Shown here: piece by piece, positions 1-5,308 of the stretch
How the letters are laid out: the number at the start of each line of letters is the position of its first letter
Numbering within the stretch: position 1 is the stretch's first letter
NCBI GenBank assembly: GCA_946481225.1
Contig: CAMLNJ010000199.1
Location: 1 to 6,121 of the forward strand
DNA length: 6,121 bases
Direction of reading: 5' to 3'
DNA from: an uncultured Verrucomicrobiota bacterium
Lineage (GTDB): Bacteria; Verrucomicrobiota; Verrucomicrobiae; Opitutales; Opitutaceae
Notes under the pieces: generated by a model
Database searches by the model: none
Seen by the model: only the letters and a program-made list of their open reading frames with translations
What the model was told of the DNA's origin: nothing
Made by a program: the position numbers and the translations under genes

Positions 1-1
1 C

Positions 2-418
2 GCGACGAAGGCGGAGGCCGAGGCGAAGCAGCTCGCGCTGCTCGCGGAGTTGAAGGCCGACCTCGTGATCATGGCGCGCTACATGCAGGTGCTTTCGGCC
101 GAATTCCTCGCGAAGGGGCCGCCGGTGATCAACATCCACCACTCCTTTTTGCCGGCTTTCGCGGGCGGCCGCCCCTACCATCAAGCCTACGAGCGCGGCG
201 TGAAGCTGATCGGCGCGACCGCGCACTATGCGACGGCGGTGCTCGATGACGGCCCGATCATCCAGCAGGATGTGGCGCGCGTGACCCATCGGCAGGACGT
301 CTCCGATCTGATCCGGCTAGGCCGCGATCTTGAACGTCTGGTGTTGGCGCAAGCGGTGCGTGTCCACTTGGAGCACCGGGTGCTCGTTTACGGCAAGCGC
401 ACGGTCGTCTTTGATTGA
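2..418 (+). CDS. purU: Formyltetrahydrofolate deformylase, C-terminal part (5' end outside window)
   Basis: Cytosolic enzyme that hydrolyses 10-formyltetrahydrofolate to formate and tetrahydrofolate, balancing the one-carbon pool and supplying formate for purine synthesis. The reading frame is open from base 2, giving 138 residues; the family is usually about 280-300, so the N-terminal ACT domain and the start of the formyltransferase domain are missing. What is present is the catalytic half. The ARYMQVLS segment is followed by [11 protein letters not shown], which carries the family's Asn (131-133) and His (137-139). Then come the [12 protein letters not shown] and GATAHY segments, and [10 protein letters not shown] with the catalytic Asp (245-247). 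The tail VYGKRTVVF is the usual PurU C-terminus. These strings match the known E. coli PurU closely, and the HHSFLP and [13 protein letters not shown] strings favour PurU over the related glycinamide formyltransferase PurN. The gene ends at TGA 416-418, with no strong terminator after it. Confidence 0.95.
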   Translation, partial: ATKAEAEAKQLALLAELKADLVIMARYMQVLSAEFLAKGPPVINIHHSFLPAFAGGRPYHQAYERGVKLIGATAHYATAVLDDGPIIQQDVARVTHRQDVSDLIRLGRDLERLVLAQAVRVHLEHRVLVYGKRTVVFD

Positions 419-440
419 GTCAGGCGCGAGGCGGAGGCGA

Positions 441-485
441 TATATTGGTAAGTTGGTGTTTATTAATTACTTAATAATAATTAAA
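441..485. other. AT-rich island with inverted repeat, possible promoter region
   Basis: A 45-base stretch, almost all A and T in its second half, in an otherwise very GC-rich window, lying between the purU stop and the TPR gene. It contains an inverted repeat, TTAATTA (463-469) and TAATTAA (478-484), with an 8-base spacer. An easily melted region 60-100 bases upstream of a start codon is where a promoter would be expected. TTGGTG (453-458) followed by AATAAT (476-481) is at best a weak -35/-10 pair with 17-base spacing. I infer a promoter for the gene at 545; no element here is a convincing consensus match. Confidence 0.3.
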
Positions 486-544
486 TCGCGGCTTTACGGC
501 CGGGATGGCGGCTGTTTTGGTTTCCAGCCTTTCCCTTTATCCGC

Positions 545-1330
545 ATGGCTGCTTCCGCTAACTCGAAGTCCACCCCCACCGCCGGCGACGATCGTAATCT
601 GGTGACGATCGACGAGAACTATCTCGCACCCACTTTTGAGGATAAGCTGCTGATTTTCTGGGAGAAAAACGGCAAGGCTATCATCGCCGTCCTGGTGTTG
701 GTCGCCGTCGGGTTGATCGCTCGCTGGAGCTTCCAGATGTTTGCCGCCAGCCGCGAGCGCGCCATCGCCGCCGAGTATGCCGAGGCGAAAGACGCTGCGG
801 CGCTGAAGGCCTTCGCCGAAGCCCGTCCGACCGCGGCCTTGGCCGGCGTCGCGCGCCTTCGCTTGGCCGACGAGGCCTATGCCGCCGGAAATTTTGCCGC
901 CGCGCAGGCCGACTACGAGGCCGCCGCCACCTCTTTCGCCAACCAGCCGCTCGGTGACCGCGCCCGTCTCGGCGCCGCATTGTGCAAGCTCCAGGCGGGG
1001 GATTCCGCGGGTGGCAAAGCCGCTCTGGAGGCGCTGGCCAACGACACCGCCTTTACCCGCACGCTGCGCGGCGAGGCCGCTTTCCATCTGGCGATGATCA
1101 CCCGCGACGCCGGCCAAGTGGCCGAAGCGAAGAAGTGGGCCCAGCTCGCCTTGACCGTCGAGCCGTCCGGTCTGTGGGCGCAGCGCGCGATGCAGCTCCA
1201 GTCCAGCCTGCCGGCCGATCCGGCTCCGGCGCAGAGTCCGGCTTCCGCGGCTCCCGCCGCCTCCTCTATGCCGGCTCCCGCGGCATCGGAGTCCGCGCCC
1301 GCCGCCGTTTCCTTTCCCAGCTCGAAGTAG
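545..1330 (+). CDS. Single-pass membrane protein with TPR-like domain (YfgM-like)
   Basis: A 261-residue protein laid out like the YfgM family. Residues 1-42 are a polar N-terminus with a short acidic/aromatic stretch (FEDKLLIFWEKNGK, 31-44). Residues 45-59 form one hydrophobic membrane helix. Residues 70-220 are an Ala-rich helical region with repeated A/Y/G/A spacing typical of tetratricopeptide-like hairpins (for example ADEAYAAGNFAAAQADYEAA and AMITRDAGQVAEAKKWAQLAL). Residues 222-261 are a low-complexity Ala/Pro/Ser tail, probably disordered. E. coli YfgM is an inner-membrane protein with the same topology that associates with the SecYEG translocon and periplasmic chaperones; transfer of that role to this protein is inference. 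The ATG at 545 is chosen because it leads directly into the conserved part; no Shine-Dalgarno is seen upstream. It is followed by a terminator and appears to be a single-gene unit. Confidence 0.8.
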   Translation: MAASANSKSTPTAGDDRNLVTIDENYLAPTFEDKLLIFWEKNGKAIIAVLVLVAVGLIARWSFQMFAASRERAIAAEYAEAKDAAALKAFAEARPTAALAGVARLRLADEAYAAGNFAAAQADYEAAATSFANQPLGDRARLGAALCKLQAGDSAGGKAALEALANDTAFTRTLRGEAAFHLAMITRDAGQVAEAKKWAQLALTVEPSGLWAQRAMQLQSSLPADPAPAQSPASAAPAASSMPAPAASESAPAAVSFPSSK

Positions 1331-1348
1331 CTCTCGCTCATTTCCCTT

Positions 1349-1369
1349 TCTCCCATTGGTTCTGGGAGA
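1349..1369 (+). other. Hairpin just ahead of the terminator
   Basis: Perfect 7-base inverted repeat TCTCCCA (1349-1355) and TGGGAGA (1363-1369) around a 7-base loop, starting 18 bases after the TPR gene stop. It has no T-run of its own, so it is not a terminator by itself. Together with the next hairpin it forms a tandem pair at the 3' end of the transcript, where it could protect the mRNA from exonucleases. The function is inferred only from position. Confidence 0.45.
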
Positions 1370-1377
1370 CACCCGAC

Positions 1378-1413
1378 GAACCCGCCGCGACCCCAAACGG
1401 CGGGTTTCGTTTT
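1378..1413 (+). terminator. Intrinsic terminator after the TPR gene
   Basis: Perfect 9-base GC-rich stem, AACCCGCCG (1379-1387) and CGGCGGGTT (1398-1406), with a 10-base loop, followed by TCGTTTT (1407-1413). A G-T wobble at 1378/1407 could extend the stem. It lies 48 bases after the stop at 1330, in the right place to end that transcript. The T-run is short and interrupted, so efficiency may be moderate. Confidence 0.8.
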
Positions 1414-1517
1414 GGCCGAATACGGGGACTTGTTCGGCGGGACTTTGGATATTCGCTCGAACCGAGGTTGACTCGCCCGCCCGGGCCTCCCTCTTTCGTC
1501 CCGCACGTAAAATTTTT

Positions 1518-1594
1518 CGGGGTGTAGCTTAGCCTGGTAGAGCGCCTGGTTTGGGACCAGGAGGTCGTAGGTTCGAATCCTATCGCCCCGACCA
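1518..1594 (+). tRNA. tRNA-Pro (anticodon UGG), CCA encoded
   Basis: A full 77-base cloverleaf can be folded by hand. The acceptor stem CGGGGTG (1518-1524) pairs with CGCCCCG (1584-1590), with one T-G wobble. The D arm contains AGCCTGGTAGAGC. The anticodon stem CCTGG (1545-1549) pairs with CCAGG (1557-1561) around loop TTTGGGA. The anticodon is TGG (1552-1554), reading proline CCN codons. The T arm GTAGG/CCTAT closes the TTCGAAT loop. Discriminator A1591 and an encoded CCA (1592-1594) complete it. C1:G72 and A73 are the usual bacterial tRNA-Pro identity features. A run of five T follows at 1595-1599. I could not identify a well-spaced -35/-10 pair upstream: the best -10-like string, TAAAAT at 1508-1513, sits too close to the mature 5' end. 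Confidence 0.98.
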
Positions 1595-1607
1595 TTTTTG
1601 CAAATGT

Positions 1608-1633
1608 CAGCCGGTCATATATTCGCCCGGCTG
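1608..1633 (+). other. Hairpin after tRNA-Pro
   Basis: Inverted repeat CAGCCGG (1608-1614) and CCGGCTG (1627-1633) with a 12-base, partly AT-rich loop, 14 bases past the tRNA 3' end. It could mark the end of, or be a processing element in, the tRNA precursor. No T-run follows directly. Its 3' side (GCCCGGCTG, 1625-1633) recurs exactly at 4347-4355 in another intergenic hairpin. Confidence 0.4.
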
Positions 1634-1656
1634 GCCTAATCTCTGCTTGAATCGCC

Positions 1657-1692
1657 GAGTGGCTCCACCTAGCCACTCTGGTTTAACTTTTT
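1657..1692 (+). terminator. Possible terminator or attenuator just before the LysM gene
   Basis: Perfect 8-base stem GAGTGGCT (1657-1664) and AGCCACTC (1671-1678) with a 6-base loop, followed by a broken T-rich stretch that ends in five T (1688-1692), only four bases before the ATG at 1697. It could terminate read-through from the tRNA gene, act as a leader attenuator for the LysM gene, or simply be a leader hairpin. The T-run is about 9 bases from the stem, farther than in a standard intrinsic terminator, so the call is tentative. Confidence 0.4.
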
Positions 1693-1696
1693 AAAA

Positions 1697-2239
1697 ATGG
1701 ATACGATTTCGCGTGAATCTTCCCCCAGCTACCTGCCCATCGCGGGTCTTATCGCGGGCCTTGTCGGTCTGCTCCTCGGGGGCATCGCCTTGGCCAACGC
1801 TTCCAAGGCGAACAAGGCCGCCGCGGCCGCTTCCGAGCAGGTGACCGCCCAGGTTGCGCGTATCGACGCCGTCGAGTCCACCGCCAGCAGCGCCAACTCC
1901 ACCGCCGAGCGCGCATCCGGCAACATCGCCTCCCTCCAGCGCTCCACGCAGGACGCCTTCACCGCCGTCGCCGGCGAGATGGGCAAGATCAATGGAGAAC
2001 TCGCCAAGCTTCAAGAGGCCGCCTCGAAGAAGGCCCCCACGGTCAAGGACGGCGCCAAGACCGCCTCCGGTCCCGTGACCGCCGGCCCCGACGAATACGT
2101 CGTGAAGAGCGGCGACACCGGCATGAAGATCGCCGCCGCCAATGGCGTGTCCATCGGTGATCTCCAAGCGGTTAATCCCAGCGTGAACTGGAAGGCCCTC
2201 AAGGTCGGCCAGAAGATCAAGCTCCCCGCCAAGAAGTAA
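1697..2239 (+). CDS. Membrane-anchored coiled-coil protein with C-terminal LysM domain
   Basis: A 180-residue protein in three parts. A short N-terminus is followed by a Gly/Leu/Ile-rich membrane helix at about 13-33, either an anchor or an uncleaved signal. Residues 38-112 are Ala/Ser/Glu/Gln-rich and read as a long helix or coiled coil. After a flexible linker (about 112-131) there is one LysM domain at 133-177: EYVVKSGDT at its start, the ANGVSIGDLQAVNP core, and LKVGQKIKLP at the end. LysM domains bind N-acetylglucosamine-containing polymers such as peptidoglycan, so the protein probably tethers the membrane to the cell wall. No hydrolase domain is present. The position after GDT, usually Leu or a similar residue, is Gly here. 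The ATG at 1697 has no Shine-Dalgarno; upstream is a T- and A-rich stretch. The exact cellular role is unknown. Confidence 0.85.
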   Translation: MDTISRESSPSYLPIAGLIAGLVGLLLGGIALANASKANKAAAAASEQVTAQVARIDAVESTASSANSTAERASGNIASLQRSTQDAFTAVAGEMGKINGELAKLQEAASKKAPTVKDGAKTASGPVTAGPDEYVVKSGDTGMKIAAANGVSIGDLQAVNPSVNWKALKVGQKIKLPAKK

Positions 2240-2241
2240 GC

Positions 2242-2256
2242 TCACGCCTCGCGTGA
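2242..2256 (+). other. Short hairpin after the LysM gene stop
   Basis: TCACGC (2242-2247) and GCGTGA (2251-2256) with a 3-base loop, two bases past the stop. It lies upstream of the main terminator and may add to 3'-end structure. Short inverted repeats of this size also arise by chance. Confidence 0.25.
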
Positions 2257-2273
2257 TCTGAGTCGCCTTTTCG

Positions 2274-2305
2274 CCTCCCGCCCTTTTCGGCGGGAGGTTT
2301 TTTTT
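2274..2305 (+). terminator. Strong intrinsic terminator after the LysM gene
   Basis: Perfect 9-base stem CCTCCCGCC (2274-2282) and GGCGGGAGG (2289-2297), 6-base loop, and an uninterrupted run of eight T (2298-2305). This is the clearest terminator in the window. It ends five bases before the ATG of the Nudix gene at 2311, so that gene either has its own promoter overlapping this element or depends on read-through. Confidence 0.95.
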
Positions 2306-2310
2306 CGCCC

Positions 2311-2925
2311 ATGTCCGCCGATTCTCCGTTCCCGCCCGAGCCGCGATCTTCCGCCACCTCGCACGCGCCCGCCCGCTGGCGGCGCGGCGAACCGACGCTG
2401 CTTCAACGCACGCGCATCCTCGACCTCAACAGCGTGCCCTTCCATCACCCACGGCGCGACGTGCGGCGCGACTTCGTGATCGTCGACGCGCCCGATTGGG
2501 TGAACGTCGTCGCGCACACGACCGACGATCGGCTCGTGCTCGTGAACCAGTTCCGCTATGGCGTCGACGCCTTCTCGTGGGAGGTTCCCGGCGGCGTGAT
2601 CGAGAAGGGCGAAGACCCGGTCGTCGCGGGCGTGCGCGAGCTGCTCGAGGAGACAGGTTACGAGGGGAAAAACGCGCGGCTTCTCGCTAGCGTCCACCCG
2701 AATCCGGCCTTCATGAGCAACCGCTGCCATCTGGTCCTCGTCGAGGAGTGCCGGCTCGTCTCCCCGCCGGCATGGGACCCCGACGAGGAGATGGAGATCG
2801 CCGCCGTGCCGGTCGCGGACGTTTATGCCCGCGCGCGCGCCGGCGGCATCACCCACAGCCTGGTCCTCGACGCGCTCTTGTTTTTCGAGCCGCTCTGGCG
2901 GGCGCGTCGCGATCGCGCCACGTAG
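2311..2925 (+). CDS. Nudix hydrolase, ADP-ribose pyrophosphatase-like
   Basis: A 204-residue member of the Nudix superfamily, which hydrolyses nucleoside diphosphates linked to another group, using Mg2+ or a similar metal. The Nudix box (Gx5Ex7REUxEExGU) is complete: Gly95, Glu101, then RELLEETGY at 109-117 with the metal-binding glutamates. Before it are VLVNQFRYGVDAFSWEVPGG (75-94), the arrangement seen in ADP-ribose and nucleotide-sugar pyrophosphatases. Pro132 lies 15 residues after the box, where ADP-ribose pyrophosphatases often have a proline, so ADP-ribose or a related compound is a likely but unproven substrate. Residues 1-27 are a Pro/Ser/Arg-rich extension. The ATG at 2311 is the most upstream start possible: an in-frame TGA sits at 2254-2256 and no ATG, GTG or TTG codon lies between. 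The gene is 83 bases ahead of the preferred start of the next gene. Confidence 0.92.
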   Translation: MSADSPFPPEPRSSATSHAPARWRRGEPTLLQRTRILDLNSVPFHHPRRDVRRDFVIVDAPDWVNVVAHTTDDRLVLVNQFRYGVDAFSWEVPGGVIEKGEDPVVAGVRELLEETGYEGKNARLLASVHPNPAFMSNRCHLVLVEECRLVSPPAWDPDEEMEIAAVPVADVYARARAGGITHSLVLDALLFFEPLWRARRDRAT

Positions 2926-2972
2926 GTAAACGGCCCGACAGTGGCCGGTAAATGCCCGGGCTGTTTGACTTG

Positions 2973-2993
2973 CCGCGCGCTTCGCGGTCTTTT
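2973..2993 (+). terminator. Weak terminator-like hairpin after the Nudix gene
   Basis: CCGCG (2973-2977) and CGCGG (2983-2987) with a 5-base loop, followed by TCTTTT (2988-2993), 48 bases after the Nudix stop. The stem is short. If real, it places the end of the Nudix transcript inside the first codons of the longer form of the next gene, which favours the later start at 3009. Confidence 0.3.
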
Positions 2994-3008
2994 CACGCCT
3001 CGTTTTCG

Positions 3009-4265
3009 ATGTCCGCCGCGCCCGCCTTCGCCAATTCTCCCGAGCTTCTCGCCAGCGAAGCGGCCACGCGCCTGCCCGAGCCGCTCGAGCGCGAGATTCG
3101 TCGCATCTACGAGCGCAGCCCGCTTTACGGAAAACGGTTCCCGCTCCACGCCGAGCCCCTTCACTGGGCCTGTTATCGGGAGATCCCCGCGCTTTCGAAA
3201 AAGGAGATCGTGACCACCGGCCACGAGGCCTTTTTCGCGGACTACCGGGTGATCCAAAAGGGGCTCGACGAAAAGCGCTACGAATACGAGTCCACCTCCG
3301 GCACCACGCAGGGGCCGATGACGATCATCATGGAGGATGGCTGGTGGAACGCCCAGCTCGCCCGCGCCTACCGAGCCCATCCGCTTCTCGCCCCCTACGC
3401 CGACCGCCCCTACCGCAAGTGCATCCTCGCGCCGGTCGGCTGCTCCTCGAACCTTTGTCCCTACGAGGACCACCCCTTTCCCCACCGCTATTTCGACGGC
3501 ACCGTCTACCTTAACCTCACGAGCGACCCCTTTGTTTTTCCCGAGACCGAGTGGGACCGCATCGTCACCGAGCTCCAGGCCGTGCAACCCGAGGTGCTCG
3601 AGGGCGAGCCGATCTACCTCTCGCTCCTCGCCCGCGCCGTGCGCCGTCGAAAGGTATTCATTCCGTCGATACGCGTCGTCATCTTGACCTACGGCAAGGC
3701 GAGCCTCGTTCACTCGCGGCGTATCGCCGAGGCGTTCCCCGCCCCGCAGGTCGACCTCTACGGCTCCACCGAGGCCGGCTATATCTTCGTGGGCGAGGCG
3801 TTCAGGGATGACTCTCGCGTCGTCGACGGGAACGCCTTCGTCGAACTCGTGCCCTACCGCGGTCTGGACGACGTTTTTCAGCTCTACGTGACCACGCGCG
3901 ACCGCGAGGCGATGCCGCTCCTGCGCTACCACACCGGCGACATCGTCCGCCGCCTGCCGACCGGCTACCGGGTGCTGGGGCGCGAGGGCGGCCTGTATTT
4001 CCGCGCCGACGGCTCCATCGTTTCCCCGACCGAGATCGACGCCGCGATCCCCGCCGATTTCCCGTGTTGGCATTATAGCCTGACCCAGGCGGGCGAGACG
4101 CGCTGGAATTTCGACTACGTCGCCGAGGAATCCGCCCCGGCCGGCCTCGAATCCTCCATCGCCGCCGTGCTCGGAGATGGCGCCCGCGTGTCGGCCTTCC
4201 GCAAGCGTCTCGTCGCCCCCGCCGCCTCCGGAAAATTCGCCCTGCTCAAGCCGCTGCCGAAGTAG
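3009..4265 (+). CDS. PaaK-like adenylate-forming enzyme (putative acyl/aryl-CoA ligase)
   Basis: A member of the ANL superfamily closest in plan to phenylacetate-CoA ligase (PaaK) and coenzyme F390 synthetase-like proteins, which activate a carboxylate with ATP and usually pass it to CoA. Counted from the ATG at 3009 (418 residues), the ATP-binding loop STSGTTQGP is at 95-103, the adenine motif YGSTE at 251-255, and the ribose-binding TGD at 309-311 (in RYHTGDIVRR). A GR motif at 324-325 is followed by SPTEID, and SGKF near the end carries the probable C-terminal catalytic Lys (409). The segment that holds acyl-binding residues in true PaaK differs: it has a Cys/His cluster (Cys145, Cys150, His154, His159). 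The substrate is therefore unknown. A longer form from ATG 2952 (437 residues) is possible; its extra 19 codons use TTT, TTG and TCT, unlike the body of the gene, so 3009 is preferred. No neighbour points to a pathway. Confidence 0.85.
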   Translation: MSAAPAFANSPELLASEAATRLPEPLEREIRRIYERSPLYGKRFPLHAEPLHWACYREIPALSKKEIVTTGHEAFFADYRVIQKGLDEKRYEYESTSGTTQGPMTIIMEDGWWNAQLARAYRAHPLLAPYADRPYRKCILAPVGCSSNLCPYEDHPFPHRYFDGTVYLNLTSDPFVFPETEWDRIVTELQAVQPEVLEGEPIYLSLLARAVRRRKVFIPSIRVVILTYGKASLVHSRRIAEAFPAPQVDLYGSTEAGYIFVGEAFRDDSRVVDGNAFVELVPYRGLDDVFQLYVTTRDREAMPLLRYHTGDIVRRLPTGYRVLGREGGLYFRADGSIVSPTEIDAAIPADFPCWHYSLTQAGETRWNFDYVAEESAPAGLESSIAAVLGDGARVSAFRKRLVAPAASGKFALLKPLPK

Positions 4266-4331
4266 CCCCGCGGGCGCCGGCGACGTCGCGTTTGGCGTCC
4301 CGGCTAGGCGTTTATTGGCTTTGCCCCCTCC

Positions 4332-4370
4332 GCCGGGCGATCATTTGCCCGGCTGCGCGCCCGCCGCAGC
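4332..4370 (+). terminator. Two adjoining hairpins, possible transcript end of the PaaK-like gene
   Basis: The first hairpin is GCCGGGC (4332-4338) and GCCCGGC (4347-4353) with an 8-base loop. The second is GCTGCG (4352-4357) and CGCAGC (4365-4370) with a 7-base loop. They share two bases, so they cannot both form completely. There is no T-run after either one, so this is not a standard intrinsic terminator; factor-dependent termination or an mRNA 3'-end stabiliser is possible. GCCCGGCTG here is identical to the 3' arm of the hairpin after tRNA-Pro. Confidence 0.35.
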
Positions 4371-4413
4371 GCGCCTAATAAGCTCTGTTAGGCCCCGGCA
4401 TGGGCCAGTCGCG

Positions 4414-4426
4414 ACCTTTACAAGGT
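4414..4426. promoter_or_regulatory. Short palindrome upstream of sdhC, possible operator
   Basis: ACCTT (4414-4418), TAC, AAGGT (4422-4426): a perfect 5-base dyad with a 3-base centre, 88 bases before the sdhC ATG. Respiratory operons are often controlled by dimeric regulators that bind such dyads. I do not recognise it as the site of a known regulator, and a palindrome this small can occur by chance. Confidence 0.25.
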
Positions 4427-4514
4427 GACGCACGGCCGGTTACGTCTCGGCCCCGACCACGCGCATTTTGCGCCTCGCCCCTGACTTCGACCACCTGTTC
4501 CCGACCAACTCGCG

Positions 4515-5294
4515 ATGAGCCTTCTCGCCAACCTGTTCCGCTCCTCCATCGGACGAAAACTCCTGATGGCCCTCTCCGGCCTCGTTCTCACCGGCTTCGC
4601 CTTCGGGCACCTGCTCGGCAACCTTCAGATCTTCGGTCACCCCGATCAGATCAACGGCTACGCGCACTTCCTCCAAGGCCTCGGCCCGGCTCTCTGGCTC
4701 GTTCGTCTCGTGCTTCTCGCCGCCGCCGTGATCCACGTTTGGGCCGCCATCGCGCTCACGCTTGAGAGCAAGGCCGCCCGCGGCTCCGAGCCCTATGGCG
4801 TCCACAAGTGGCTCGAAGCCACCATCGCCTCCCGCACCATGCGCATCAGCGGCTTGGTCGTGTTCTTCTTCATCATCTACCACGTCCTCCACTTCACCGT
4901 CGGCCTCGCCGGCGCCGAGTATTACAAGGGCGCGCTCGACGCGGTCACGCTCGGCCATGAGGTCCGCGAGTTCGGTCTCCCCCTCGCGTCGAAGGGCGCC
5001 GAGGTTCACGACGTTTACTCGATGATCTTCATCGGGTTCAGCCGCCCGATCGTCTCCCTCTTCTACATCCTCGCGACCAGCCTGCTCGCCGTTCACCTCT
5101 GGCATGGCGCCGACTCGATGTTCCAGACCTTCGGCCTCCGCAGCAACAAATGGTCCTGCTGCCTCCGCAAGGCCGTCGGCCTCCTCGCCCTCGTCTACTT
5201 CCTCGGCAACCTCGCCATCCCCGGCGCCATCCTGACCGGCGTCGCCAAGCCCGCCGCCGGCACGACCGCCGCCCAAGTCCTCGCCGCCCGCTAA
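4515..5294 (+). CDS. sdhC: Succinate dehydrogenase/fumarate reductase cytochrome b558 subunit
   Basis: Membrane anchor of complex II (b558 type, as in Bacillus SdhC and Wolinella FrdC). It carries two haem b groups and passes electrons between the flavoprotein/iron-sulfur subunits and the quinone pool, typically menaquinone. The protein has 259 residues and five hydrophobic segments at about 15-36, 58-83, 111-131, 170-197 and 219-242. Candidate axial haem ligands sit in the first four: His32 (FGHLLGN), His74 (VIHVW), His123 or His126 (YHVLHF), and His194 or His197 (AVHLWHG), the pattern expected for two haems. The N-terminus (SSIGRKLLMALSGL) is typical, which supports the ATG at 4515. The family reaction can run in either direction, and the sequence alone does not say whether the complex is mainly a dehydrogenase or a fumarate reductase. 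The gene is followed after 52 bases by sdhA. Confidence 0.95.
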   Translation: MSLLANLFRSSIGRKLLMALSGLVLTGFAFGHLLGNLQIFGHPDQINGYAHFLQGLGPALWLVRLVLLAAAVIHVWAAIALTLESKAARGSEPYGVHKWLEATIASRTMRISGLVVFFFIIYHVLHFTVGLAGAEYYKGALDAVTLGHEVREFGLPLASKGAEVHDVYSMIFIGFSRPIVSLFYILATSLLAVHLWHGADSMFQTFGLRSNKWSCCLRKAVGLLALVYFLGNLAIPGAILTGVAKPAAGTTAAQVLAAR

Positions 5295-5308
5295 ACTTCT
5301 TCGGCCCT

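Larger units (their letters stand above)
4266..4514. other. Structured intergenic region upstream of sdhC
   Basis: A 249-base gap between the PaaK-like gene and sdhC. I see no convincing gene in it; the small frames crossing it look like extensions of shadows. It holds two hairpins around 4332-4370, a small AT-rich patch (TAATAA, 4376-4381) and a short palindrome (4414-4426). The sdhC promoter should lie here. TTGGCT (4315-4320) with GATCAT (4339-4344) is the nearest thing to a -35/-10 pair, but it overlaps the hairpin and is a poor match. Bases 4427-4514 are mainly pyrimidine-rich and without a Shine-Dalgarno. Confidence 0.5.

Noticed and set aside
494..1396. 300-codon open frame on the - strand opposite the TPR gene
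   Set aside because: Its product is a Gly/Arg-rich sequence with no recognisable domain. The + strand frame has a membrane helix, a TPR-like region and a terminator placed for it; long antisense frames are common in GC-rich genes.
1468..1513. TTGACT (1468-1473) with TAAAAT (1508-1513) as the tRNA-Pro promoter
   Set aside because: The spacing is 34 bases, twice the usual, and the -10-like element would start transcription at about the first base of the mature tRNA or inside it.
1518..1594. tRNA-Pro as an integration site for a mobile element
   Set aside because: No integrase gene, no second copy of the tRNA 3' end in the window, and the flanking genes look like ordinary chromosomal genes.
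2952..3008. N-terminal 19 codons of the longer PaaK-like frame
   Set aside because: Codon use (TTT, TTG, TCT) is unlike the rest of the gene and a terminator-like hairpin overlaps it; kept as an alternative start, not as the main call.
2823..4073. 416-codon open frame on the - strand opposite the PaaK-like gene
   Set aside because: The + strand encodes clear ANL-superfamily motifs in order (STSGTTQGP, YGSTE, TGD, terminal Lys). The antisense product has no recognisable motif and low-complexity Gly/Val/Arg composition.
4400..4765. 121-codon + strand frame beginning in the sdhC leader and overlapping sdhC
   Set aside because: Pro/Arg/Ser-rich product with no domain, mostly inside sdhC in another frame; considered as an upstream leader gene but nothing supports translation.
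4440..5276. 278-codon open frame on the - strand opposite sdhC
   Set aside because: The Glu/Gly/Ala-rich product is a mirror of the Phe/Leu/Ala codons of sdhC, whose membrane helices and haem histidines are unmistakable.
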